DNA of 64,000 nt, from NCBI GenBank assembly GCA_963778185.1, contig CAVZTF010000003.1, positions 1,240,001 to 1,304,000 of the forward strand. Direction: 5' to 3'. The notes under the pieces are model-generated. The model was not told the DNA's origin, did not search any database, and was given only the letters and a program-made list of their open reading frames with translations. This stretch comes from RPQJ01 sp963778185. GTDB taxonomy: Bacteria > Pseudomonadota > Gammaproteobacteria > Steroidobacterales > Steroidobacteraceae. The translations under genes were made by a program, and so were the position numbers. Shown here one piece after another: positions 1-8,550 of the stretch (position 1 is its first letter; each line of letters opens with the position of its first letter).

Positions 1-405
1 CACGTAGTGCGCGTCCGGACAGTCGTCGTCGACTTTCGCCCGCGACGGCAGGCGCTCGAAGTAGCGCACCAGATCATAGCTCGCCACCCCGACCAGGCCG
101 CCGAGCAGCGGAAACCCGTGGCTCGCGAATTCAGGCCGCGGCGCCGCTGCCAGCGCCCGGCGCAGGGCCGCGAGCAGCTCCGTCTGGTCCTGCGGCCGCG
201 GCAGGCGTTCCGGCCCGAGGCGCAGGCCCGAGGCATCGAGCCGGAACTCCATGCAATCCCCGAAGCCGATGAAGGAATACCGCGCGAGGCGCTCCCCGCC
301 CTCGACGCTTTCCAGCAGGAAGCGGGGCCGGAACGGCTTCAGCTTGAGGTAGGCCGACACCGGGGTGTCGAGGTCGGCGGCGATGTCGAACAGACTGGTC
401 GTCAC
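1..405 (-). CDS. trpE: Anthranilate synthase component I, N-terminal part
   Basis: The first 135 codons of a gene that runs off the left edge. The product would combine chorismate with ammonia or glutamine nitrogen to make anthranilate, the first step of tryptophan synthesis, in the cytoplasm. The N-terminus carries the TrpE signature for feedback inhibition by tryptophan: PVSAYLKL near residue 16, FLLESVEGGERL near 32 and RYSFIGFG just after it; GYDLVRYFERLP-like sequence comes later. The catalytic chorismate-binding half lies outside the window. The start is GTG at 405: an in-frame TAA lies directly upstream and GAGGAA sits at a suitable distance. The gene follows the trp attenuator, so its expression should depend on charged tRNA-Trp. 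Confidence 0.93.
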   Translation of the reverse strand, partial: MTTSLFDIAADLDTPVSAYLKLKPFRPRFLLESVEGGERLARYSFIGFGDCMEFRLDASGLRLGPERLPRPQDQTELLAALRRALAAAPRPEFASHGFPLLGGLVGVASYDLVRYFERLPSRAKVDDDCPDAHYV

Positions 406-443
406 TTACGGTTCCTCTGTCGCGAGGACCCGGGGACGCAAAC

Positions 444-478
444 AAAAAACCCATCCCCGGTGGCTCGCGGAGATGGGT
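444..478 (-). terminator. trp attenuator terminator (3:4 hairpin)
   Basis: On the minus strand a 10-bp stem pairs ACCCATCTCC (469-478) with GGGGATGGGT (449-458), with one G-T wobble, and is followed at once by six T residues. It lies 39 bases before the trpE start. This is a classic intrinsic terminator placed to stop transcription before trpE when tryptophan is plentiful. Confidence 0.92.
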
Positions 479-531
479 CCCAAGAATCCTGCGTACGAAA
501 CGTGCGCGTCCGGCCCCACTCCTAGGAGTGG
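469..531 (-). promoter_or_regulatory. trp attenuator switching elements (regions 1, 2 and 3)
   Basis: Region 1 (CCACTCC, 525-531) and region 2 (GGAGTGG within 514-522) form a perfect 16-base palindrome at 516-531. Region 2 can instead pair with region 3 (CCCATCTCC, 469-477) with only one bulged T, which would block the terminator. The leader peptide's Trp codons lie just before region 1. A ribosome stalled there would cover region 1 and free region 2 to form the antiterminator. The pairing is seen in sequence; the switching is inferred from the known trp attenuator mechanism. Confidence 0.85.
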
Positions 532-578
532 CGCCACCACCAGCGGCGATCGGGGGTATGTCCCGAGGAGGCGTTCAT
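522..578 (-). CDS. trpL: trp operon leader peptide
   Basis: An 18-residue ORF, MNASSGHTPDRRWWWRHS, with three consecutive Trp codons near its end and a TAG stop inside the 1:2 hairpin. It serves as a tryptophan sensor by ribosome stalling; the peptide itself probably has no function. Placement relative to the pairing regions fits attenuation exactly: the Trp codons end six bases before region 1. There is no obvious Shine-Dalgarno. The best upstream promoter predicts a transcript starting only 3-4 bases before the ATG, so the leader may be translated almost leaderless. Confidence 0.9.
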   Translation of the reverse strand: MNASSGHTPDRRWWWRHS

Positions 579-588
579 CTCGCATTGC

Positions 589-617
589 AGTATCCACGGG
601 CGGCCGGGGAGCGTCAA
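589..617 (-). promoter_or_regulatory. Probable trp promoter
   Basis: On the minus strand TTGACG (612-617, 5 of 6 matches to the -35 consensus) is followed after exactly 17 bases by GATACT (589-594, 4 of 6 to the -10 consensus). The predicted start is near 581-582. It lies within 70 bases of the divergent aminotransferase start. I did not find an obvious TrpR operator. Confidence 0.65.
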
Positions 618-684
618 GAAACGGCGCCGGGCGGCTATCGGCAGCCTAGAATGACGTGCATTTCGCGCCCAACGGAAGGCTGCC

Positions 685-2061
685 GTGACGCAACCAACGC
701 TTGGCGGTATTCCGCTCGAACGCATCGCGGCCGTGATGGAGCGGGAACAGGGGGAGTACGAACGCCGCCACCCGAGGTCCCGCGAGCGGACCGGCCGGGG
801 GATTGCCGGATTCTACGGCGGCGTGCCGATGCACTGGATGCTCGACTGGTCGATGCCCTTCCCGTTCCTCGTGAAGGAGGCGCACGGCGCGGTGCTCGGC
901 GACATCGACGGCAACGAGTACGCGGACTTCTGCCTCGGCGACACGGGATCGATGTTCGGCCACTCGCCGGCGCCGGTCGTCGAGGCGATCCGGCGGCAGG
1001 CCGGCCAGGGCCTGACCTACATGCTGCCGACCGAGGACGCGATTGCGGTCGGCCGGCTCCTCGCCGAGCGCTTCGGCCTGCCGCAGTGGCAGATTGCGAC
1101 GACGGCGACCGACGCCAACCGGTTCGCGCTGCGCGTCGCGCGCGCGGTCACCGGCCGCCCGAAGATCCTGGTCTTCAATGGCTGCTACCACGGCACGGTG
1201 GATGACACGTTCGTGCGGCTCGCCGGCGGCGTTGCGGTGAACCGTCCCGGGCTGCTCGGCCAGGTCGTCGACCTCACGCGGCTCACGCGCGTCGTCGAGT
1301 TCAACGATGTGCCGGCGCTGGCGGACGCGCTGTCCCATCGGGACGTGGCCTGCGTGATCACCGAACCGGTGCTGACGAACTCGTGCATGGTGCTGCCGAA
1401 GCCGGGCTTCCATGACGAGCTGCGCCGGCTCACACGCGAGGCCGGCACGCTCCTGCTGATCGACGAGACGCACACCATCTCGACCGGACGGGGCGGTTAC
1501 ACGCGCGCGCACCGCCTGGAGCCTGACCTGTTCGTGCTCGGCAAGCCCATCGCCGGCGGAGTACCGGCGAGCGTCTGGGGCTTCACGGACGAGGTCGCCC
1601 GCCGTCTCACGGACGTGCGCCATCGCATGCCCGCGGGCCACTCCGGCATGGGCACCACGCTCTCGGCCAACGCGCTGGCGATCGCGGCGATGCGCGCCAC
1701 GCTCGAGCAGGTGATGACGCCCGAAGCCTGCGACCACATGGAGCAGCTGGCCGGGCGCCTGGCGGCGGGACTGCAGGACGCGATCGGCCGCCACGGCCTG
1801 CCCTGGCACGTGGTCCGCGTTGGCGCGCGTGTCGAGTTCGTCTGCGCTCGCGGGCCGCTGGCGAACGGCACCGAGGCCGAGGCCGCGCACGCCCCTGCGC
1901 TCGAGCAGGCGATCCACCTGGGGCTGCTGAATCGAGGTTGCCTGATCGCGCCCTTCCACAACATGATGCTGACCTGCCCGTCCACGACGGGTGCGCAGGT
2001 CGCCGCCCTGCACGAGGCCTTCGACGAGGTGGTGTCGCGACTGGTCCAATCCAGCGATTGA
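685..2061 (+). CDS. Class III PLP-dependent aminotransferase
   Basis: A 458-residue PLP enzyme of the class III family (fold type I), closest in feel to glutamate-1-semialdehyde aminomutase-like and 'aspartate aminotransferase family' proteins. Visible landmarks are ITEPVLTN near 225, the PLP-contacting acidic motif DETHT at 260-264, and the probable Schiff-base lysine K287 in VLGKPIAGG. The gene starts with GTG behind GGAAGG. It diverges from the trp promoter and is followed 12 bases later by a DUF2959 lipoprotein gene, which gives no clue to substrate. It is unlikely to be the housekeeping hemL, because the usual HemL signatures are not clear. Amino donor and acceptor are unknown. Confidence 0.85.
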   Translation: MTQPTLGGIPLERIAAVMEREQGEYERRHPRSRERTGRGIAGFYGGVPMHWMLDWSMPFPFLVKEAHGAVLGDIDGNEYADFCLGDTGSMFGHSPAPVVEAIRRQAGQGLTYMLPTEDAIAVGRLLAERFGLPQWQIATTATDANRFALRVARAVTGRPKILVFNGCYHGTVDDTFVRLAGGVAVNRPGLLGQVVDLTRLTRVVEFNDVPALADALSHRDVACVITEPVLTNSCMVLPKPGFHDELRRLTREAGTLLLIDETHTISTGRGGYTRAHRLEPDLFVLGKPIAGGVPASVWGFTDEVARRLTDVRHRMPAGHSGMGTTLSANALAIAAMRATLEQVMTPEACDHMEQLAGRLAAGLQDAIGRHGLPWHVVRVGARVEFVCARGPLANGTEAEAAHAPALEQAIHLGLLNRGCLIAPFHNMMLTCPSTTGAQVAALHEAFDEVVSRLVQSSD

Positions 2062-2073
2062 CGGAGAGTTCCG

Positions 2074-2724
2074 ATGAGATACGCGATCCTGGCCTGCGTG
2101 GGTGCAGCCTGGCTGCTGGGGGGCTGCCAGAGCGCCTATTACGCCGCGGCCGAGAAAGTGGGCTTTGCCAAGCGCGAGATCCTCACGAGCCGCGTGAAGT
2201 CGGCGCGGGACTCGCAGCAGGAGGCCAAGGAAGAGATCACGGACGCCCTCACCGAGTTCGGCAAGGTCGTCAACTACCAGGGCGGCGATCTCGAGGCGCA
2301 GTACGAGCGTCTCGCGGCGCAGCTCGACGACAGCGAGGATGCCGCGCAGTCCGTGAGCGCACGCATAAGCGATGTCGAAAGCGTGGCGGACGCCCTGTTC
2401 GACGAATGGCGCAACGAGCTTGGCCAGTACTCCGACGCGCGCCTGCGCGCGAAGAGCGAGCAGCAGTTGCGCCAGACCCGCGAACGCTATGGGCAGATGC
2501 TCGCGGCGATGAAGCGCGCCGAGAGCAGGCTCGAGCCGGCATTGCAGCCGTTGCGCGACCAGGTGCTCTTCATGAAGCACAACCTCAATGCCCGCGCGAT
2601 CGCCGGCCTCAAGGGCGAGGTTGCCCGGATGGACGCGCAGGTCAACCAGCTGGTGGCCGAGCTGAACCGGGCCATCGCCGAGGCCAACCGGTTCATCGCC
2701 GAGATCGACGCCGCGGGCGGCTGA
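2074..2724 (+). CDS. DUF2959 family lipoprotein
   Basis: A 216-residue protein with an N-terminal signal and lipobox ending LLGGC, so probably lipid-anchored facing the periplasm. The remainder is highly charged and predicted helical, with long coiled-coil stretches (about 45-110 and 140-210), and matches the DUF2959 family as I know it. Family function is unknown. The start is ATG behind GGAG at seven bases. It follows the aminotransferase gene by 12 bases and is probably co-transcribed. It converges on the TolC-type gene, with only six bases between stops. Confidence 0.8.
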   Translation: MRYAILACVGAAWLLGGCQSAYYAAAEKVGFAKREILTSRVKSARDSQQEAKEEITDALTEFGKVVNYQGGDLEAQYERLAAQLDDSEDAAQSVSARISDVESVADALFDEWRNELGQYSDARLRAKSEQQLRQTRERYGQMLAAMKRAESRLEPALQPLRDQVLFMKHNLNARAIAGLKGEVARMDAQVNQLVAELNRAIAEANRFIAEIDAAGG

Positions 2725-2742
2725 GGCGCGCTAGAGCGCGCC
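2725..2742. terminator. Palindromic hairpin between convergent genes
   Basis: GGCGCGCT-AG-AGCGCGCC is a perfect 8-bp inverted repeat placed right after the DUF2959 stop and covering the stop codon of the opposing TolC-type gene. It lacks a T-tract on either side, so it may be a weak bidirectional terminator or simply an mRNA 3' stabilising hairpin. Confidence 0.45.
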
Positions 2743-4038
2743 GACGGCCCGGGCGAGGCGCAGCTTGGCGAGCCCCACATCGAGCTGGGCGTTGTCGCGA
2801 TTGCCGAGGGCCTGCACGCGCAGGGTCTCGGCCTCGAGCAGCTGCGTCTGCGTACCCAGCCCCGCGCCGTAGCGCTCGCGGGCAATCCGCAGGTTCTCCT
2901 CCGCCTGGTCCACCGCATCGGCCGTGACGCGCACCCGCTCCCGCGTTTCCTCCGCATCGAGCCAGGCCTGCCGCACCTGCAACGCGATCAGCGAGGCCGC
3001 GTCCGCGCGCTGGTCCTGCATCGCGCGGCGCGTGCGCTCGAGTGCCGCCGCGCGCTTGCGCGACTGCCCGCCGTCGAACAGCGCCCATTGCACGCCGATG
3101 CCCGCCGAGGCGAATTGCTCGTCGTCCAGGAAATCGTTCTCGAGGTAGTTGTAGCCGCCGGTCAGGCTGAGCTGGGGCAGCATGCGGGCCCGCTCGACCT
3201 TGGCGAGTTGCCCATAGGAGCGTGCCTGTTCGTCGAGGGCGTCGAGTTCCGTGCGCCGTGCAAGCGCGTCCCGCACCAGTTCGTCGAGGCCCTGGGGCAA
3301 CACGGCGGGCGCCGGCAATGCCTCGACGAGTTCGGTCGGCCGCCCGAGCGGCTCGCCCAGGCGACGGTTGTATGCCGCCAGCGAGATCTCGGCGGCGTTC
3401 GCGGCCTTCAGGCGCGTCTGCCGCGCGTCCGAGAGCGCGACCTGTACCGCGAGCAGGTCGTTCTTCGGCACCAGTTCGCGCTCGAACATGGCACCGATGT
3501 CGTGGGCGAGAGACTCGAGGGTGGTGACGTTGCTCTCGGCCACCTCGAGCGCCTTGCGCGAGCGCAGGACGCCCACGTAGGACTCCGCGACGGCGAGCTT
3601 GAGGTCCTGCTCCGCACCGCGCGCCAGCGCGCCCGCGCCGCGTCCGCGGGCCTCGGCCGCCGCAATGCTCGAGGAAATCCGCCCGCTCGTGAAGAGCGGC
3701 AGCGAGATCGTCGCCGAGCCCTTCGCGAAGTCGTCGCCACCGACGACCTCGGGCGCAAAGATGGGCAGGCCGGTGAAGGAGAAGTCGAAGGCCGGCGCGT
3801 CGTCGAGCCAGGTGTAGTCGCCACCGACGGCGAGCGTGGGCCAGCGCTGCGCCCGCGCGGCAGCCGCCTCGTAGCCGGCCGCCTCCGCCTGGTTGCGGAC
3901 GGCGGCGAACCCGCGGTCGTTCGCAAGCGCAAGCGCCCAGGCCTCGGCGAGCGTTTCCGCCGCCGCGACCTGCGATGCCAGCGCGGCCGCGAGCACCCCG
4001 GCCGCGAGCACTCCCGAGCGCATGCCGTTCGCCTTCAT
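2731..4038 (-). CDS. TolC-family outer membrane channel of the sulfide/RND operon
   Basis: A 435-residue outer membrane efflux protein with a Sec signal peptide (cleavage likely after the AAA near residue 27). Two long-helix repeats are rich in Ala, Arg, Leu and Glu, as in TolC/CusC-type trimers. It would form the trans-periplasmic exit duct for the RND pump encoded upstream. It is the last gene of the seven-gene operon, 13 bases after the sulfide:quinone oxidoreductase stop. GGGAG precedes the ATG. Its position after the oxidoreductase, and not directly after the permease, suggests the whole set is one functional unit. Confidence 0.88.
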   Translation of the reverse strand: MKANGMRSGVLAAGVLAAALASQVAAAETLAEAWALALANDRGFAAVRNQAEAAGYEAAAARAQRWPTLAVGGDYTWLDDAPAFDFSFTGLPIFAPEVVGGDDFAKGSATISLPLFTSGRISSSIAAAEARGRGAGALARGAEQDLKLAVAESYVGVLRSRKALEVAESNVTTLESLAHDIGAMFERELVPKNDLLAVQVALSDARQTRLKAANAAEISLAAYNRRLGEPLGRPTELVEALPAPAVLPQGLDELVRDALARRTELDALDEQARSYGQLAKVERARMLPQLSLTGGYNYLENDFLDDEQFASAGIGVQWALFDGGQSRKRAAALERTRRAMQDQRADAASLIALQVRQAWLDAEETRERVRVTADAVDQAEENLRIARERYGAGLGTQTQLLEAETLRVQALGNRDNAQLDVGLAKLRLARAVGAL

Positions 4039-4051
4039 CCGTCCGCTCCCG

Positions 4052-5323
4052 TCACGACTTGAGCGACTCGATGCCGAGCGTGCTCAGCACGTACTTCTCG
4101 TACAACGGCGCGACCGAGCCCGTCTTCACCTTGCGCAGGAAGTATTTCTCGAACGCCACCTTCGCCAGATGCACCCACTTGCCCTCCTTCGCCCAGGTCA
4201 CGTTGCGCGGCGGGATCTGCGGCAGCGCCACGAAGGCCGCGCCGGTGTCGCCGAAGTCGGCGAGGCAGATCGCGTTCCACGTGCCGCGCGCCGTTGCCGG
4301 CTTGCCGTTCACCTCGGCCGCGACGTTCTCGCAGATGGCGGTCACCATCGACTCGATCATGTAGCCCGTCTTCGGGGCGCCGGTGGGCACCGGGGTCGCC
4401 TCGACGGGCGGGATGGCGACACAGACGCCCGCCGAGAAGACGTTGCGGTACTTCTTCGAGCGCTGGTGCTCGTCGATGAGCACGAAGCCACGCGGGTTGC
4501 AGAGCTCGGGGACCGCCGCGACCGGGTCCACGCCCTTGAAGGCCGGGATCACCATCGAGTACTTGAAGGGCAGCTTGTGCTCCTTCTTCACCGCGCCGTC
4601 CTCGCCGTGCTCGGCCACGGTCATCACGCCGTCGTCGACGCCCGTGATCTTCGCGTTGGTGATCCAGTTGATGTGGCGCTGGCGCAGCACCGATTCCATG
4701 AGCCCCTTGCTGTCGCCCACGCCGCCGAGCCCCATGTGTCCGATGTAGGGCTCTGCCGTGACGTAGGTCATCGGCACGCGGTCGCGGATCTTGCGACGGC
4801 GCAGGTCGGTGTCGAGGATCATCGCCGTCTCATACGCAGGGCCGAAGCAGCTTGCGCCCTGCGCGGCGCCGACCACGACCGGGCCCGGGTCCTGGACGAA
4901 CTGCTGGTAGCGTTCCCACGCCTTGAGCGCGTGCCCCTGCGTGCAGACCGACTGCGTGTGGCCCTCCGGGCCGAGTCCCGGGATCTCCTCGAACGCGAGC
5001 TTGGGGCCCGTCGTGATCACGAGGTAGTCGTATCCGAGAGTCGAGCCGTCCGCCAGCGTGAGGGCCGAGCCGGGCGCGTCGATGGCGCGCACCATCTGCG
5101 GCACCCACTTCACGTCCTTGTCCGCGAGCGGCTTCGCGAGGTCGACGCGTGTCTGCCCCGGCTTGCGCCAGCCCACCATGATCCACGGATTGGAGGGCGT
5201 GAACTCGAAGAACGCACTGCTGCCGACGAGCACCACCTCGTGCGCCTTGCCGAGCTTCTTCTTCATTTCGTACGCGCAGGCGACGCCGCCGAGGCCCGCG
5301 CCCATCACCACTACCTTGGCCAT
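4052..5323 (-). CDS. sqr: Sulfide:quinone oxidoreductase
   Basis: A 423-residue FAD enzyme that oxidises sulfide to sulfane sulfur (polysulfide or persulfide) and passes electrons to the quinone pool at the cytoplasmic membrane. The N-terminus has the dinucleotide-binding GAGLGGVACA. Three cysteines, C127 (SVCTQG), C159 (GASCFG) and C353 (AICLAD), fall where type I SQR enzymes place their three active-site cysteines (C128, C160 and C356 in the Acidithiobacillus enzyme). The C-terminal stretch after 380 is amphipathic, as expected for membrane attachment. The ATG is at 5323, with a purine-rich leader directly before it. The gene lies between RND permease and TolC-type genes, 20 and 13 bases away. 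The flavocytochrome c sulfide dehydrogenase flavoprotein is the closest alternative. Confidence 0.88.
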   Translation of the reverse strand: MAKVVVMGAGLGGVACAYEMKKKLGKAHEVVLVGSSAFFEFTPSNPWIMVGWRKPGQTRVDLAKPLADKDVKWVPQMVRAIDAPGSALTLADGSTLGYDYLVITTGPKLAFEEIPGLGPEGHTQSVCTQGHALKAWERYQQFVQDPGPVVVGAAQGASCFGPAYETAMILDTDLRRRKIRDRVPMTYVTAEPYIGHMGLGGVGDSKGLMESVLRQRHINWITNAKITGVDDGVMTVAEHGEDGAVKKEHKLPFKYSMVIPAFKGVDPVAAVPELCNPRGFVLIDEHQRSKKYRNVFSAGVCVAIPPVEATPVPTGAPKTGYMIESMVTAICENVAAEVNGKPATARGTWNAICLADFGDTGAAFVALPQIPPRNVTWAKEGKWVHLAKVAFEKYFLRKVKTGSVAPLYEKYVLSTLGIESLKS

Positions 5324-5343
5324 CTCCTTCCCCCTTGCTGCAC

Positions 5344-8300
5344 TCAGGCAGCGACACCCGCGCGATTGCGGTAACTGAAGTAGAGGATCGGGATCAGCAC
5401 GAGCGTGAGTGCCGTGGAGACCAGGATCCCGAAGATGAGCGAAACGGCGAGCCCGTTGAAGATCGGGTCGTCGAGGATGAAGAATGCGCCCGTCATGGCA
5501 GCCACCGCCGTGAGCGCGATCGGGCGCGCACGCACGGCTGCCGCGCGGATCACGGCATCGGCGAGGCCGCGGCCCTGCGTCATCTCCACGTTGACGAAGT
5601 CCACGAGCAGGATCGAGTTGCGCACGATGATGCCCGCGAGCGCGATCATTCCGATCATGGACGTCGCGGTGAACTGCGCGCCGAGCAGCGCGTGCCCGGG
5701 CATGACCCCGATGATGGTTAGCGGGATGGGCGCCATGATCACCAGCGGTACGGCGTAGGAGCGGAACTGCGCCACCACGAGCAGGTAGATGAGGATGAGA
5801 CCCACGGAATAGGCGAGGCCCATGTCGCGGAAGGTCTCGTAGGTAATCTGCCACTCGCCGTCCCACTTCAGGGTGAAGCGATACGGGTCCTCGGGCGGGC
5901 TGAAGAAACGCTGCTCGATCTCGGTGCCCTCGGGCAGCTCCTCGTCGAGTGCACCCACGACGTCGAACATGCCGTAGAGCGGGCTGTCGAGCTCGCCCAC
6001 GGCGTCGCCGGTCACGTAGGTCACCGGCAACAGGTCCTTGTGATGGATCGACTGGTCCCAGGGGCGCTCCTCGACCACGGCAATCTCCGAGAGCGGCACG
6101 CGCGCGCCGCTCCGTGAGCGGACCTGCAGCGCGAGGACGCTCGAGAGGTCGGCCTTTTCGGGCACGTCGAGTTCGAGCCGCACCGGGATGGGGTAGGTCT
6201 CGCGTCCGGCCTGGAGGTAAGTCGCGTCGAGGCCGGCGAGCCCGGTCGCGAGCACCTGCACGGCCTCGGCCTGGGACACGCCGAGCATGGCCGCCTTCTG
6301 GCGGTCGATGCCGACGACCACGCGCGAGCCGCCGGCCTCTAGGCTGTCGTCTACGTCGACGATTTCCGGCTTCGACTCGAATACCCGGCGCACCTCGCGT
6401 GTGAGCTTCTGCTGCGCGTCGTAGAACGGCCCGTAGATCTCCGCGACCAGCGGCGCCTGCACGGGCGGGCCCGGCGGCACCTCCACCACCTTTACCGACG
6501 CGCCGTGCCTGCGGCCGATCTCGGCGAGCGCGGGACGCACGGCCACCGCGATTTCGTGGCTCTTGCGGTCACGGTGATGCTTGTCCACCAGGTTGACCTG
6601 GATGTCGCCCAGCTCCGGCGCCGAGCGCAGGTAGTACTGGCGCACGAGGCCGTTGAAGTTGATCGGCGCCGACGTGCCGACGTAGAGCTGGTAGTCCGTC
6701 ACCTCCGGCAGTTCGGCGATCCTCGCCGCCAGCTCACCGAGCACGCGGCCCGTCTCCTCGAGCGCCGCGCCCTCGGGCATGTCGACGACCACCTGGAACT
6801 CCGACTTGTTGTCGAAGGGCAGCATCTTCATCACGACCCACTGCACGACTACGAGCGACACCGCCAGCAGGATGGCGACCAGCGTGCCGAGGTACAGCTT
6901 GCGGCGGTTGCCCCGCGCCTCGTCGCTGCGCAGGAACGGCGACATCACCCTTTCGAAGAAGCGATGCAGCCGCGAATCCTCGTCCTCCCCGGCATGTGCG
7001 GCGTTCGACAGCATCCGCTTCGAAAGCCACGGCGTGAACACGAGCGCGATCGCGAGCGAGATCAGCATGCCCATGCTGGCGTTGATCGGGATGGGGCTCA
7101 TGTACGGCCCCATCAGCCCGGAGACGAACGCCATCGGCAACAGTGCCGCGATCACGGTGAAGGTCGCGAGAATGGTCGGGCCGCCGACCTCGTCGACGGC
7201 CCGCGGAATGAGTTCGCCCAGGCTCCTGCCCCCGAGACCCATGTGGCGGTTGACGTTTTCCACGACCACGATCGCGTCGTCCACCAGGATGCCGATGGCG
7301 AAAATGAGCGCGAACAGCGACACCCGGTTGATGGTGAAGCCCCAGGCCCAGGAGGCAAACAGCGTCGCCGCGAGGGTGATGACGACTGCGGCGCCCACGA
7401 CCACCGCCTCGCGCCAGCCGACCGTGAGCCACACGAGCAGCACCACGGAAGCGGTGGCGAACGCGAGCTTCTGGATGAGCTTCTGCGCCTTGTCGTTGGC
7501 AGTCTCGCCGTAGTCGCGCGTGACCGTCGCCTCCACACCGTCGGGAATGTATGTACCGCGCAGCAATTCGATGCGCTCGAGCACCGCGCGCGTCACGTCG
7601 ATGGCGTTCTCGCCCGGCTTCTTGGAGACCGCGATGGTGACGGCGGGCGCGGCCTCTCCGAGTTGGATGCCCTTCTGTGCCGCGGCGGGTCCCGCGCCGA
7701 ACGTCACGTACTGCTCGGGCTGGTCGGGCCCCGAGCGCACGTCGGCGACGTCCTGCAGGTAGACGGGGCGGCCCTGGTGGACGGTCACCACGAGCTGCGC
7801 CACCTCGTCGGCGTCCGCGAGGAACACACCCGCCTGCACCGGCACGCTGGCGCCGTCCGCCACGAGGGAGCCGGCGTGCCGGGCGACGTTGGCCGCCTGC
7901 AGCGAGCCGATCAGTTCGTTGACCGTGAGCCCGTAGCCGGCGAGGCGCTGCGGGTCGAGGGTCACGTGCACGGTCTCGTCGGGCCCCCCGATGGTGTAGA
8001 CGTTGCGCGTGCCCGGGACGCGCTTGATCTCGGCCTCGATCGCGTGGGCGACCTGGCGCAGCTCGTGGGCGCCGCGCTCGGGGTCCTTCGTCCACAGCGT
8101 CACGCCGAGGACCGGCACGTCGTCGATGCCCTTGGGTTTCACCAGCGGCTGCAGAATGCCCACGCCCGGCGGCCGCCAGTCATGATTGGAGTAGATGGCG
8201 TTGTAGAGGCGGACGATCGCCTCGGTGCGCTCCTCGCCCACCTCGAACTGGACCGTGAGGACGGCGACGCCGGGGCGCGAGACCGAATAGATGTGCTTCA

Positions 8301-8550
8301 CGCCCGAGATCTCTGCGAGCACCTTCTCCATCGGCGTGGCCACGAGGTTCTCGACCTGCAGCGCGCTCGCGCCCGGGAACGGCACGATCACGTTCGCCAT
8401 CGTGACGTTGATCTGCGGCTCCTCCTCTCGCGGGGTCACGAGCACCGCGAACAGTCCGAGCAGCAAGGCGGTCAATCCGAGCAGCGGCGTCAACTCGCTG
8501 TCGAGGAACAGCCGGGCCACGCGCCCGCTGAAGCCGAGCTTTTCAGTCAT
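5344..8550 (-). CDS. RND efflux permease of the sulfide operon
   Basis: A 1068-residue inner-membrane proton/substrate antiporter, the normal length for the family. TM1 lies at about 23-40. The TM4 proton-relay pair is intact in GILVDDAIVVVEN (near 410), and the TM10 relay region reads IIVRNSILLVDF, with Arg where AcrB has Lys. Two large periplasmic loops are present. It would drive export through the adaptor and TolC-type channel encoded around it. The start overlaps the adaptor gene by eight bases. The subfamily is not clear from reading alone: neither typical heavy-metal methionine clusters nor the AcrB-like drug pocket stands out. Given the operon, the cargo may be a sulfur compound or a molecule damaged by sulfide; this is inference. 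Confidence 0.88.
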   Translation of the reverse strand: MTEKLGFSGRVARLFLDSELTPLLGLTALLLGLFAVLVTPREEEPQINVTMANVIVPFPGASALQVENLVATPMEKVLAEISGVKHIYSVSRPGVAVLTVQFEVGEERTEAIVRLYNAIYSNHDWRPPGVGILQPLVKPKGIDDVPVLGVTLWTKDPERGAHELRQVAHAIEAEIKRVPGTRNVYTIGGPDETVHVTLDPQRLAGYGLTVNELIGSLQAANVARHAGSLVADGASVPVQAGVFLADADEVAQLVVTVHQGRPVYLQDVADVRSGPDQPEQYVTFGAGPAAAQKGIQLGEAAPAVTIAVSKKPGENAIDVTRAVLERIELLRGTYIPDGVEATVTRDYGETANDKAQKLIQKLAFATASVVLLVWLTVGWREAVVVGAAVVITLAATLFASWAWGFTINRVSLFALIFAIGILVDDAIVVVENVNRHMGLGGRSLGELIPRAVDEVGGPTILATFTVIAALLPMAFVSGLMGPYMSPIPINASMGMLISLAIALVFTPWLSKRMLSNAAHAGEDEDSRLHRFFERVMSPFLRSDEARGNRRKLYLGTLVAILLAVSLVVVQWVVMKMLPFDNKSEFQVVVDMPEGAALEETGRVLGELAARIAELPEVTDYQLYVGTSAPINFNGLVRQYYLRSAPELGDIQVNLVDKHHRDRKSHEIAVAVRPALAEIGRRHGASVKVVEVPPGPPVQAPLVAEIYGPFYDAQQKLTREVRRVFESKPEIVDVDDSLEAGGSRVVVGIDRQKAAMLGVSQAEAVQVLATGLAGLDATYLQAGRETYPIPVRLELDVPEKADLSSVLALQVRSRSGARVPLSEIAVVEERPWDQSIHHKDLLPVTYVTGDAVGELDSPLYGMFDVVGALDEELPEGTEIEQRFFSPPEDPYRFTLKWDGEWQITYETFRDMGLAYSVGLILIYLLVVAQFRSYAVPLVIMAPIPLTIIGVMPGHALLGAQFTATSMIGMIALAGIIVRNSILLVDFVNVEMTQGRGLADAVIRAAAVRARPIALTAVAAMTGAFFILDDPIFNGLAVSLIFGILVSTALTLVLIPILYFSYRNRAGVAA

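Noticed and set aside
406..597. A 63-codon frame overlapping the trp leader
   Set aside because: It runs through the attenuator in a different frame from the WWW leader and has no family resemblance.
646..2580. A 644-codon minus-strand frame across the aminotransferase and DUF2959 genes
   Set aside because: The plus-strand proteins have recognisable motifs; the minus frame does not and would also cross the trp promoter region.
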